Shown piece by piece: positions 7,339 to 15,970 of a DNA stretch of 64,000 nt; the stretch's first letter is position 1, and each line of letters begins with the position of its first letter. The stretch covers positions 1 through 64,000 of the forward strand of contig QQVD01000034.1 of assembly GCA_003388555.1 (NCBI GenBank). Direction: 5' to 3'. Source of the stretch: Acidobacteriota bacterium (GTDB taxonomy: Bacteria; Acidobacteriota; Thermoanaerobaculia; Multivoradales; Multivoraceae). Position numbers and translations under genes: made by a program. The notes under the pieces were generated by a model that worked only from the letters and a program-made list of their open reading frames with translations, did no database searches and had not been told where the DNA came from.

Positions 7339-10300
7339 TCAGTACTCGCAGTTGACCTCGGTGCCGGGGCCCTGGCCCTCGTCGCACTCGTCGAACCCGT
7401 CACCGCCGTCGAGGTCGTCCTGTCCCTGGTTGCCGAACAGGTGGTCGTCGCCGGGATCTCCGAACAGGTCGTCGCGGCCCTGGTTGCCCTCGAGGTGATC
7501 CGGTCCATCGCCGCCGAACATCAGGTCGTCGCCCTGATTGCCCTTGAGGATGTCGGATCCCTCGTCGCCACTGAGCACGTCGTCGTTCTGGTTGCCCTCG
7601 ATCCAGTCGTCACCGGGGCCGCCGGAGATGGTGTCGTCGCCCTGCTCGCCGAGCAGCACGTCGTCGCCGTCGTCGCCGGAGATCAGGTCGTCGCCCTGGG
7701 CTCCCTCGATGTGGTCGTTGTCGTCGCCGCCGGCGAGGTCATCGCCCTCCTTGCTGCCGAAGATCTGATCCGCTCCGGCGTCGCCTCGGATGGTGATCGC
7801 GACCTTGTCGCCCGACAGCACGTCGTCGCCCGGGCCACCGTGGAAGGTCGTGCCTTCGCTGCCGCCCGAGATCTGGTCGTTGCCGTCGTTGCCGAAGACC
7901 GTGACCGGGAATCCGAGGTCGTGGTCGATCTCGATGACGTCGTCGCCGGCGCAGCCGAGGATCAGCGCCGAGCTGATCTCGCCGATGTCGAAGAAGGTCG
8001 GATCCGGTGAGATGAAGGAAGCCGAGAGACGGATCCGGGCCGGCCCGTCATCGTCATCGTCGTCATCATCGTCGTCGTCGTCGTCGTCATCATCGTCGTC
8101 GTCGTCGTCGCCACGCCCGGCGGCCCGACCGACGATCTCGAGCCGATTCGGCACGAAGACCAGGCTGCTCTCGTCGTCGCCGCCGATGCGGTCGAGGGCG
8201 ATCTGGTCGGCTGCCGGGGTCCCGATGACGATCAGCTCGCCGAGGCCGGTGAGCTGGAAGCCACTGATCGAGACTTCGAGCGTGGTCGTCGCGATGCCGC
8301 CATCGTCGTCCTCGACGGTGACCGTGATCGTGTAGATGCCACCATCGAGGTAGGTGTGGCCGAGGCCGGCGATGCCGGTGGTCGGTGTGCCCGGGCCTCC
8401 GGGAGCGATCAAGGCGCCGAGCGCGTCGACGGTGCCGTCACCCCAGTCGACCGTCGAGCCGTCGAAGGTCTCGGTCGGACCAAAGCCCGGATCCGAGAAG
8501 CTGACGCTCAACGTCAGCTCCTCGCCGCTGGCGGCGGCGCCGCACTCGGTCGCCGCCGTGCTCACGTCGGTGATCGTCGGCGCGACGTTCAGCACCTCGT
8601 GCGGCACGCTCGCCGAGTCGCTGTTGCCGTCGTCGTCGAGCACCGTCACGACGACGGTGTAGACGCCGTCGTCGCCGTAGGTGTGAGGAGGCCCGTTGCA
8701 GGCGCTCGTGGTGGCGATGCCCGCCTGCGGCCCCGATCCGTCACCGTAGTCGACGGAGCAGGTGAACGACGAGCTGTCGGGGTCGGCGAACGTCGCCCCG
8801 GCGGACACCGACTGGCCCTCGTCGGAGGGTGTCGGCACGACCACAGGCGTATCGACCTGCGGCGGCTCGTTCGCCTCGACGACCTCGAGACGCGCTCGCG
8901 CCGGTCCGGCGACGAGCACTCCCTCGCGGGTCAGCGCCGAGGTGATGTTCATGTAGCTCGCCGCCGGAGTTCCCGCGGGCACCGCGACGTCGACGGTGAA
9001 GGTGCAGCTGCCGCCCGGCAGCAGCACGCCGCCGGTGAACTGGAGCAGGCCGGCGCCGGAGATCTGCGAGCCGGCACCGCACACGTTGCTCTGCGCCCCG
9101 CTGGTGGAGACGAGCCCCGGCAGCACGTTGCCGAGGTTGTCGGTGAACGACAGTCGATCGACCGTCGCCGTCGCGCTCTGGTTCTGCAGCGAGAAGGTCA
9201 GCTGCCCAGTCCCGCCTTCCGGAATCGGTCCCGAGAAGGACTTGCTGAAGGTCACCGCGTCGATGCTCAGCAGGTCGGTGGCGGGTGCGCCGAAGACCGG
9301 CAGCCCGCCGACGTTGCCGTCGATCTGGCTGGTGACGTTGGTGAGCACCGTGCCCGCCGCGGCCCCGGCCGGGACCTGCACGCTCACGGAGAAGGTGCAG
9401 CTGCTGGAAGGCGCCAGGGTCGCGCCACTCAAGGTGACGACAGCGGAGCCGCTGACGGTGCCGCCGCAGGCGCCGGCCGGCAGGCCGATGGCCGCGAGAC
9501 CGGCGAGCAGGCTACCCAGGTCGTCAGTGAAGGTGATGCCGTCGATCGTGTTGGTGCCGCTGTTCGACACGGTGAACTCGAGGTTCACCGTCTGGCCGGG
9601 AAGCACCGGGTCGTTGGTGAACTCCTTGGTCAGCTGCAGCTGGTTGGCGTTGACCTCGAGCTCGGCCGATGCGCTGGGGAAGAGAACCGTGGAGCCCGCA
9701 ACCGTGGCGCTCAGGGCGGTCGTCGTGTTGACGAACACGTCGGAGTCGGTGCCGGCCGGGATCTGCACGGTGACGTCGAAGGTGCAGCTGGCACTCGGCG
9801 CCAGCGATCCACCCAGCAGGGTCACCACCCGGTTGCCCGATGTGGCGATGACGCTCGAGCCCGCGCCGCAGGGATCGGCTCCCGGCAGGTTGGTCGCCGT
9901 CGCGTTCTCGATGAACGCGTCGAGGTCGTCCGAGAAGAAGACGTCGGTGGCGGCCTCTGTGGCGCTGTTGTTCTCGACCGTGAAGCGCAAGCCTACGGAT
10001 CCTCCGGGGAGCGCCGGATTGGAGAGGAACTCCTTGGTCAGCTGCAGGCCGATGATGCGCAGGTCGTCGCTCGCCGTCTTGCCCGAGGTCGCGGCGCCGC
10101 CGACGGTGGCGGTGACGTTGCTGGTGGTGTTGGTGTACGCGCCCGGCAGAGCCGACGCGGGGACGTCGAGGACGACGGCGAAGGTGCAGCTCTCACCGAG
10201 GCCGAGCGAGCCGCCGCTGAGCGCCAGCACCGAGGTGCCGGCGAAGCTCGAGCCAGGGCCGCAGGGGTCGGTGAGGGCCGGGCCGGAGTAGGCGAGCCCG

Positions 10301-12180
10301 GTGAGCGCCGCGGCGAGATCGTCGCTGAAGGCGATGTCGGTCGCCGCTGCGCCGGACTCCTCGTCGTTGAAGAGGGTGAACTCGAGGGTCACCGTGCCGC
10401 CCGGCGCCGCCGGATCGTCGATGAAGCTCTTGGTCAGCAGGGGAGAGCCGACGAGAACCAGATCGTCGCTGGCGCCCGAGAAGGTCGCGGTGCCGCCATT
10501 GATCGTCGCGGTCACCTCGGAGGTGACGTTGGCGTAGACGCCGCTCGCGGCGCCCGGCGCCACGTCGAGCACGATGTCGAACGTGCACGACTCGCTGGCC
10601 AGCAGGCTGGCGCCGGAGACCGTCAGCTGCGGCGGGATCGTGGTGCCGCCCGGGTTGTCGATCAGCGGCGTGTACTGGAAGACCGTGCTCGGGCCGCAGG
10701 CACTGCCGTTCGCGGGCACCGTCGTCGCGGTCGGCAGCTCGACCACGAACACGTCCTGGAAGCCGATGTCGGTGGCGTCCGAGGTGCCGGCGTTGGTCAG
10801 GGTGAACGACAGGGTGACGGTGCCGCCGGCTCCTGCCGGGTCGTCGGTGAACTCCTTGGTGAGCTCGATCCCGGCTTCGACGACCAGCACGTCCGTGGCC
10901 GCGTCGCCGGTGATCAGCGTCTGGCTGGGCGTTCCTTCGTTCGAGACGCCGTCGATGGTGCTGGTGGTGTTGAGGTAGCTGCCGCCGGCGGCGCCGCCCG
11001 GCACCTGCAGGGTGACCGTGAAGGAGCAGGTGTCGGCTGCGGCGAGGCTGGCGCCGCTCAGCGTGAGCACGCTGCTGCCGGTCAGGCTCGAGCCGCTGCC
11101 GCAGGGGTTGGCCAGCGGCGTGCTGGTCGCCACCAGACCGGAGAGCGTCGCATCGAGGTCGTCGCTGAACGAGATGTCGGTGGCGACTCCGGAGCGGTCG
11201 ATGTTGGTGATCGAGAAGCGCAGGTCGACGGTGTCGCCGGGTGAGACCGGATCGCCGAGGAACTCCTTGCTGAAGGTGAGGCGCTCGACGCCGACGCCGA
11301 GGCTGGCGGTGGCGAGGCCGCTGCCGCGCAGGGCGCCGACGGGGGCGGGCACGCTGGTCAGCTCGCCAGAGACGTTCTCGAGGGTGCCGACGGCTCCTGC
11401 CACGACATCGACCGAGATCGAACAGGTGGCGTTGGCCGCCACCTGCGCCAGATCGGGGAAGAGCCCGGTGAGCGAGATCACGCTGCCGCCGGGTGCCGCG
11501 CTCACGCTGCCGCCGCAGCTGTTCGAAACGTTGGCGGGGGAGGCGACGGTCATGTTGGCCGGCAGATTGTCTGTGAAGGCGAGCTGGGTGGCGCCCGTAC
11601 CGTTGGCGCTGTTGTCGACGGTGAAGGTCAGGGTCGTCGTGTTGCCGAAGGTCACCGAGGGGTCGGCGAACGCCTTGGAGAAGCCCGGCCGGTCGGCGGC
11701 CACGGTGAGCGTGTCGCTCGAGCTGCCACTGTTGCCGGCGCTCGAAGTCAGATCGCCGGTGGTGTTGACCAGTGCCCCGGCACCCGCGCCGACGACGTTG
11801 ACGCCGATGGTGCAGCTGCTGACGCCGCCCAGCGAGCCGCCGCTGAGCTCGATGACGCTGGAGCCGGCGATCGCGAGCACGGTGCCGTTGCAGCCGTTGG
11901 TGGTCGCCGGAGCCGGCGCCACCTCGAGCCCGCCGGGCAGGTTGTCGGTGAACGCCATCGCCGTGACCGGGGCGCCCGACGGGTTGGTGATCACGAACTG
12001 CACCCGCGAGGCGCTGCCGGGGCCGATCGTCGAGGGAGCGAAGCTCTGCGAGAAGGAGGGGACCGGCGACTGGGCGAGCGCCCCGGTCGGCAGGAGGAGC
12101 GCCAGCGCCAGCAGCGCCAGGGCGGTCGAGGTGAGAGTGGCCGCCAGCGGGCGCGCGGCGCCTCGCGTCGTCGAAGTCAT
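7339..12180 (-). CDS. Giant secreted repeat protein with DUF11-like, PKD, poly-Asp and RTX regions
   Basis: 1613 aa. A Sec signal (residues 1-36, ending GALA) precedes eight repeats of about 130 residues each (about 35-1095). Each begins with a pattern like LTKEFxxDPVxPGxxVxLxFTxxN and contains a paired Cys later; this is the DUF11/DUF7933 type of Ig-like surface repeat. Two PKD domains follow (about 1100-1190 and 1195-1300, with VDYGDGSG and VDWGDGTV). Then comes a run of 21 Asp (1358-1378), and finally about fifteen RTX nonapeptides of GGxGDDxLxG type (about 1405-1600), ending with two Cys. RTX repeats bind calcium and fold outside the cell. The likely role is an adhesin or matrix protein; no catalytic domain is seen. 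GGGG lies eight bases before ATG 12180. No type I secretion genes are next to it. Confidence 0.85.
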   Translation of the reverse strand: MTSTTRGAARPLAATLTSTALALLALALLLPTGALAQSPVPSFSQSFAPSTIGPGSASRVQFVITNPSGAPVTAMAFTDNLPGGLEVAPAPATTNGCNGTVLAIAGSSVIELSGGSLGGVSSCTIGVNVVGAGAGALVNTTGDLTSSAGNSGSSSDTLTVAADRPGFSKAFADPSVTFGNTTTLTFTVDNSANGTGATQLAFTDNLPANMTVASPANVSNSCGGSVSAAPGGSVISLTGLFPDLAQVAANATCSISVDVVAGAVGTLENVSGELTSVPAPVGALRGSGLATASLGVGVERLTFSKEFLGDPVSPGDTVDLRFSITNIDRSGVATDISFSDDLDATLSGLVATSTPLANPCGSGSSLTGSSVLTLSGASLAAADTCSFTVTLQVPGGAAGGSYLNTTSTIDGVSNEGTPSQTLITGDAATDVLVVEAGIELTKEFTDDPAGAGGTVTLSFTLTNAGTSDATDIGFQDVFVVELPTATTVPANGSACGPSTVFQYTPLIDNPGGTTIPPQLTVSGASLLASESCTFDIVLDVAPGAASGVYANVTSEVTATINGGTATFSGASDDLVLVGSPLLTKSFIDDPAAPGGTVTLEFTLFNDEESGAAATDIAFSDDLAAALTGLAYSGPALTDPCGPGSSFAGTSVLALSGGSLGLGESCTFAVVLDVPASALPGAYTNTTSNVTATVGGAATSGKTASDDLRIIGLQLTKEFLSNPALPGGSVGLRFTVENNSATEAATDVFFSDDLDAFIENATATNLPGADPCGAGSSVIATSGNRVVTLLGGSLAPSASCTFDVTVQIPAGTDSDVFVNTTTALSATVAGSTVLFPSASAELEVNANQLQLTKEFTNDPVLPGQTVNLEFTVSNSGTNTIDGITFTDDLGSLLAGLAAIGLPAGACGGTVSGSAVVTLSGATLAPSSSCTFSVSVQVPAGAAAGTVLTNVTSQIDGNVGGLPVFGAPATDLLSIDAVTFSKSFSGPIPEGGTGQLTFSLQNQSATATVDRLSFTDNLGNVLPGLVSTSGAQSNVCGAGSQISGAGLLQFTGGVLLPGGSCTFTVDVAVPAGTPAASYMNITSALTREGVLVAGPARARLEVVEANEPPQVDTPVVVPTPSDEGQSVSAGATFADPDSSSFTCSVDYGDGSGPQAGIATTSACNGPPHTYGDDGVYTVVVTVLDDDGNSDSASVPHEVLNVAPTITDVSTAATECGAAASGEELTLSVSFSDPGFGPTETFDGSTVDWGDGTVDALGALIAPGGPGTPTTGIAGLGHTYLDGGIYTITVTVEDDDGGIATTTLEVSISGFQLTGLGELIVIGTPAADQIALDRIGGDDESSLVFVPNRLEIVGRAAGRGDDDDDDDDDDDDDDDDDDDDDGPARIRLSASFISPDPTFFDIGEISSALILGCAGDDVIEIDHDLGFPVTVFGNDGNDQISGGSEGTTFHGGPGDDVLSGDKVAITIRGDAGADQIFGSKEGDDLAGGDDNDHIEGAQGDDLISGDDGDDVLLGEQGDDTISGGPGDDWIEGNQNDDVLSGDEGSDILKGNQGDDLMFGGDGPDHLEGNQGRDDLFGDPGDDHLFGNQGQDDLDGGDGFDECDEGQGPGTEVNCEY
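8047..8109 (-). repeat. GAC/GAT triplet run encoding 21 consecutive Asp
   Basis: Twenty-one codons of only GAC or GAT in a row, between the PKD and RTX parts of the giant protein. It is in frame and a likely slippage site: changes by whole triplets would lengthen or shorten an acidic, probably calcium-binding linker. Confidence 0.95.
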
Positions 12181-12538
12181 GGAGAACCCCTTTCGTGGCA
12201 TGTCGCCGAAGAGCGGGCCACCCGCGGTGACCGACCGTCGACAAGATCGGATGGCGGTAGCGGCCCGACGGCCGTACCTGGACCAAGAATCGTCGCGGCC
12301 CGAGGCGGGCGCGCGAAGTCTGCATGCGGTCCTGCAGTGCAACAGATGGAGAAGACCGAAGTTACCAACTGAGGGCGAGAGAATCCACAGCCGAGTGGTT
12401 CTCGCGCCGGGAGCACCCGACGATCCCACCTTGCGGCGGGGAATCTCGTAGGGTCCGCAGGGTGAAGAAGAGAGGAATCCCCGCTGCGGGCGCACGCCGG
12501 CTCAGAGGGCGCGCGACCGGTCACGCCTGGCGAGGCCC
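12181..12538. other. Divergent intergenic region, 358 bases
   Basis: It lies between the giant RTX protein gene (minus) and the membrane glycosyltransferase-like gene (plus) and must hold promoters for both. I could not pick out a convincing -35/-10 pair, operator or small gene. A GTG at 12462 is out of frame with the downstream gene. Confidence 0.5.
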
Positions 12539-14518
12539 GTGGCGTCCCGACTCGGACGGCGGGGCCCTGATCTCACCAGGGCTGTCGGAGTGATCTCGGC
12601 GGCCCTCGCGGTCGGAGCCTTCTCGACCAGCGCCCTGGTGGTCGGCCACGCCGTGCTGTGGCGGCGCCGGGCGGTGCGAAGAGAGCGCCGAGGCGCGGTG
12701 GAGGTCGACGCCGTCGGTGCGCTCGAGCGCCTGGTGTCGGCGGGGGTTGCCGGCCTGCTGGTGCTGGCAGGGCTGCTGCTGTCGGCCGCCTACATCGGCG
12801 CTCTGCAGAGAGCCGTGCTGCTGGTGTCGATAGCCGCCCTGACGGCGGTCGCGGTCGTGGTGGGCGGGGCGGCTCTGGCTCGCGACGTCGCCGCTCTGGT
12901 GGCCGGGGCTCGACGACGGCTGTTCGCCGCCTCGCGACCTCGCGTCACCGCCGCCTCCCTCCTGGTCGTCGCCGCCGTGGCGCTGGCACCGCCGTTCCTG
13001 ATCGGGCTCTACCCCCCGCACGGCTTCGACGCCCTGAACTACCACCTGCCGATCGCGCGGTCGTTCGCCGACGGCGGAGCCCTCGCGGTGCTCGACGAGC
13101 TCCGCTTCCCGGCCTTCCCGCCGCTCGCCGAGCTCTACCAGGCCGCCCTGCTGTTGCTTGCCGACGATGTCGCGGCCAAGGCGGCCTCGCTGCTCGCCAC
13201 CGGGCTCGGTGGCGCGTTGCTCGCGGTGTGGGCGGCCCGGCTGCGCGACCCTCGCGCCGGCCTGCTGGCGGCGGCGCTGTGGTGCGGGCAACCGCTCGTC
13301 GTGTGGCTGGCGGGACAGGCCTACGTCGAGATGTGGCTGGTGCTGTTCTCCACCGCGGGGCTGGTGGGCGTCGACGCGGCCTGCCGAGGCACCAGCGTCG
13401 AAGCCCGCCAGGACGGTGGCGCGCAGCAGCGCGGTGGCGCGCTGCTGCTGGGCGCCGCGGCTCTCGCCGCGGCGTGCGCGGTGAAGTACCTGGGCCTGGT
13501 GGCCCTGGCGCTGGCCGCCGCGCGCCTGCTCTGGGTGCTGCCCGGCGACGCGGTGTCGCCGCGGCGGCGGCTGGGCTGGCTCGCCCTGCTCTTCGCGGTC
13601 GCGGGTGCGGGAATGGCGCCGGCCTACCTCCACGTCTGGCGGGCCACCGGCAGCCCGCTCTTCCCCTACTTCGGCAGTGTGTTCCCGGCCGGCGACTGGT
13701 CGCCGTCGCTGGTTCCGGGCTCGGCCGCGGATGAGACCCTGGCGCAGCGCCTGATCTGGTGGGTGAGCCTGCCGCTGACGGTCGGTCTCTCGCGCCGCGA
13801 GTTCGACTTCGCGGCTCCTCTGTCCCCTCTCTGGCTGCCGCTCGTCGGGCTGATCGCGTGGCGCTGGCGTCGCCTTCCCGAGGTGCGCTTTCCCGCTCTC
13901 TGCGCCGTGCTCTACGGCGCTTCCCTGCTCCTGCACGACGAGCGCCGACTCCACCACCTGCTGCCGGCGGCGGCGTGGTTGTGCGTCGCCGCGGGAGTCG
14001 CACTCTCGGATCTCGCGAGCTCGTGGCGCAGCCGCCGCGCTCTCGTCGCCTCGCTGCTCCTCGTCGCCGCGCCCGGGGTCGGCTACGGCTGGTACAAGCT
14101 GTCGCAGCACGGCGTGCCGCCGCGGACCGACACCCAGCGCGAGGCCTGGCTGGCCCGCCACCTCGGCGGCTACGAGGCGGTGGCGCCGGTGCGAGAGGCC
14201 TGCGCCGCGCTCGAGGTCGGGCCCGAGGCCGAGTGTGTGATCTACCTCGAGTCCCATCTGCCGCTGCGCTACTACCTGCCCGGGCGCGTGCTCGGCGAGC
14301 TCTACGGGCCCTACCGGCGCGATCTGCTCAGCGACGCGTGGCGTGATCCTCGACGCCTGCACGAGCGGCTGGGCGGATGGGGGGTCGACTTCCTGGTGCT
14401 GCGCCCGGCGCTCGCGGAGCGGGTCAGTCGACGACCGGATGCAGGTCGCTTCCTTCGAACCGTCTGGCGCGGCGAAGAGGTCGCCGTGCTCGCCCTGGAG
14501 CGCGAGACCGCCCCCTGA
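12539..14518 (+). CDS. GT-C-like integral membrane glycosyltransferase
   Basis: 659 aa with roughly ten to twelve hydrophobic segments. After the first few, the periplasmic loop carries GFDALNYHLPIARS, the acidic loop motif of GT-C enzymes (PMT/ArnT/RgtA-like; DUF1420-type proteins also have D..NYHLP). A QAYVEMW motif, a long helical core and a soluble C-terminal region (about 540-659, with YLESHLPLRYYLPG) follow. Such enzymes move sugars from polyprenyl carriers to lipids or proteins on the outer face of the inner membrane; donor and acceptor are unknown here. There is no ATG at the front of the frame. GTG 12539 was taken, and GTG 12590 just before the first hydrophobic segment is also possible. 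Confidence 0.7.
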   Translation: MASRLGRRGPDLTRAVGVISAALAVGAFSTSALVVGHAVLWRRRAVRRERRGAVEVDAVGALERLVSAGVAGLLVLAGLLLSAAYIGALQRAVLLVSIAALTAVAVVVGGAALARDVAALVAGARRRLFAASRPRVTAASLLVVAAVALAPPFLIGLYPPHGFDALNYHLPIARSFADGGALAVLDELRFPAFPPLAELYQAALLLLADDVAAKAASLLATGLGGALLAVWAARLRDPRAGLLAAALWCGQPLVVWLAGQAYVEMWLVLFSTAGLVGVDAACRGTSVEARQDGGAQQRGGALLLGAAALAAACAVKYLGLVALALAAARLLWVLPGDAVSPRRRLGWLALLFAVAGAGMAPAYLHVWRATGSPLFPYFGSVFPAGDWSPSLVPGSAADETLAQRLIWWVSLPLTVGLSRREFDFAAPLSPLWLPLVGLIAWRWRRLPEVRFPALCAVLYGASLLLHDERRLHHLLPAAAWLCVAAGVALSDLASSWRSRRALVASLLLVAAPGVGYGWYKLSQHGVPPRTDTQREAWLARHLGGYEAVAPVREACAALEVGPEAECVIYLESHLPLRYYLPGRVLGELYGPYRRDLLSDAWRDPRRLHERLGGWGVDFLVLRPALAERVSRRPDAGRFLRTVWRGEEVAVLALERETAP

Positions 14519-14703
14519 GTGTTCTCGGGGAAGCTCCGGGGGTCTTGGAGGAATCGCACCGTGCCGCTCGCCCGGCGTGTGATGATCGTCCCCTTCGCGG
14601 CGGTGGACCGTGCTCGCGATCGAGACCTCGTCACGGGTCGCGGTCCCGGCAGGGCGGCGGCGCTGATCGACCCTCAAGGCAGAACGATCGAAGGAGGCAT
14701 TCC

Positions 14704-15717
14704 ATGCAGGCGATGAAGAGCCGAGAGATCCACCTCAAGAACCGTCCGCAGGGCATGCCGGAGGCCGGCGACTTCGAGCTCGTGGAGACGGAGGTGCGCG
14801 AGCCCGGCGAAGGGGAGGTGACGGTTCGCAACCTCTGCATGAGCGTCGATCCGTACATGCGCGGCCGGATGATGGACCGCAAGTCCTACGTGCCGCCGTT
14901 CGCGCTCGGCGAGGTGATGACCGGCGGTGCCATCGGCCGGGTGGTGCGTTCGCGGTCCGAGGACCTCGCCGAAGGCGACCACGTCAGCAGCATGTACGGC
15001 TGGCGCGAGGCGTTCACCTGTCCGGCGGGCGAGCTGCGGCGCCTCGGCGAGCTCTCGGCGCCGCCCTCGGCCTACCTCGGCGTGCTCGGAATGCCCGGCA
15101 TGACCGCCTACGTCGGGCTGCTCGAGGTCGCGGCGCTGAAGGACGGCGAGACCGTGTTCGTCTCCGGCGCTGCCGGCGCCGTCGGCAGCGTCGTCGGGCA
15201 GATCGCCAAGATCAAGGGCTGCCGGGTGGTCGGCTCGGCGGGCTCGGCCGAGAAGATCCGCTGGCTGACCGAGGATCTCGGCTTCGAAGCTGCGTTCGAC
15301 TACCACGACGGCTCGATCCCGGAGCAGCTGCGCGCCGCGGCGCCGGACGGGCTCGACGTCTACTTCGACAACGTCGGCGGCGACCACCTCCAGGCGGCGA
15401 TCGGCCACATGCGTCAGTTCGGGCGCATCGCCCTTTGCGGCGCGATCTCGGTCTACAACGCGACCGAGCCCCAGCCGGGTCCGAACAACCTGACCCTGGC
15501 GATCGGTCTCGGACTGACCCTGCGCGGTTTCATCGTCTCGCACTTCCAGCACCTCGGCGACAGGTTCCGCGCCGACATGGAGCAGTGGGTGGCGAGCGGC
15601 CGGGTGCGCTACGAGGAGACGGTGATGGAAGGAGTCGAGCGCGCGCCGGAGGCGTTCATGGGCCTGTTCACCGGCGCCAACACCGGCAAGATGATCGTCC
15701 AGCTCGGCGCCGACTGA
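14704..15717 (+). CDS. NADP-dependent oxidoreductase, CurA/leukotriene B4 dehydrogenase type
   Basis: 337 aa medium-chain dehydrogenase/reductase without zinc-binding Cys clusters. It shows the N-terminal VRNLCMSVDPYMRGRM motif, the GMTAYVGLLEV segment, the nucleotide-binding VSGAAGAVGSVVGQIAK, and FDNVGGDHL. These are typical of the CurA/YncB and prostaglandin-reductase group, which reduce the double bond of alpha,beta-unsaturated ketones and aldehydes with NADPH. AAGGAGG at 14691-14697 sits seven bases before ATG 14704, which fixes the start. It stands alone; a large hairpin lies just past the stop. Confidence 0.9.
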   Translation: MQAMKSREIHLKNRPQGMPEAGDFELVETEVREPGEGEVTVRNLCMSVDPYMRGRMMDRKSYVPPFALGEVMTGGAIGRVVRSRSEDLAEGDHVSSMYGWREAFTCPAGELRRLGELSAPPSAYLGVLGMPGMTAYVGLLEVAALKDGETVFVSGAAGAVGSVVGQIAKIKGCRVVGSAGSAEKIRWLTEDLGFEAAFDYHDGSIPEQLRAAAPDGLDVYFDNVGGDHLQAAIGHMRQFGRIALCGAISVYNATEPQPGPNNLTLAIGLGLTLRGFIVSHFQHLGDRFRADMEQWVASGRVRYEETVMEGVERAPEAFMGLFTGANTGKMIVQLGAD

Positions 15718-15742
15718 GCCGACGCGACGGCCGCGCCCCGGG

Positions 15743-15785
15743 ACGCATCCCGGCGGTGGCGCGACAAGTCGCGACGCCGATGCGT
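15743..15785 (+). terminator. Large imperfect hairpin after the CurA-like gene
   Basis: ACGCAT (15743-15748) pairs with ATGCGT (15780-15785). Inside it, GGCG pairs with CGCC and CGCGA with TCGCG around a CAAG loop, giving about 16 pairs with small bulges. There is no T tract. It lies 26 bases past the stop and runs into the next promoter candidate, so it may be a terminator or a regulatory structure. Confidence 0.45.
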
Positions 15786-15790
15786 ACAAT
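15761..15790 (+). promoter_or_regulatory. Candidate promoter of the cytochrome-copper monooxygenase gene
   Basis: TACAAT (15785-15790) is a strong -10-like hexamer in very GC-rich surroundings. GCGACA (15761-15766) matches four of six -35 positions with an 18-base spacer. The leader to the ATG at 15971 would be about 170 bases. The -35 half lies inside the hairpin described above. Confidence 0.4.
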
Positions 15791-15970
15791 GAGGCTCGGT
15801 CCCCGAACCCCGAAGACACACGAAGAGTTCGTGGCGCGGCTCCGCAGCGCGGATGCCTCTGCCGGTGCGAACGCTCACCGTGGATCGGGCACTGCGCGCG
15901 ACTGCGCCGCCGGCGCGTTTCCATCCTCGACCGCCCCCATCGCTCCCGACCTCGACTTGGAGGAGACGGC

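Noticed and set aside
8047-8109. Triplet run considered as a CRISPR or other non-coding repeat
   Set aside because: It is in frame within a coding region and lacks spacers; it encodes 21 Asp.
7156-11244. Long open frames on the plus strand opposite the giant RTX protein gene (including one of over 900 residues)
   Set aside because: They have no ribosome sites or domains, read as Arg/Ala/Asp-rich sequence mirroring the Gly/Asp repeats of the real gene, and are expected in 70% GC DNA.
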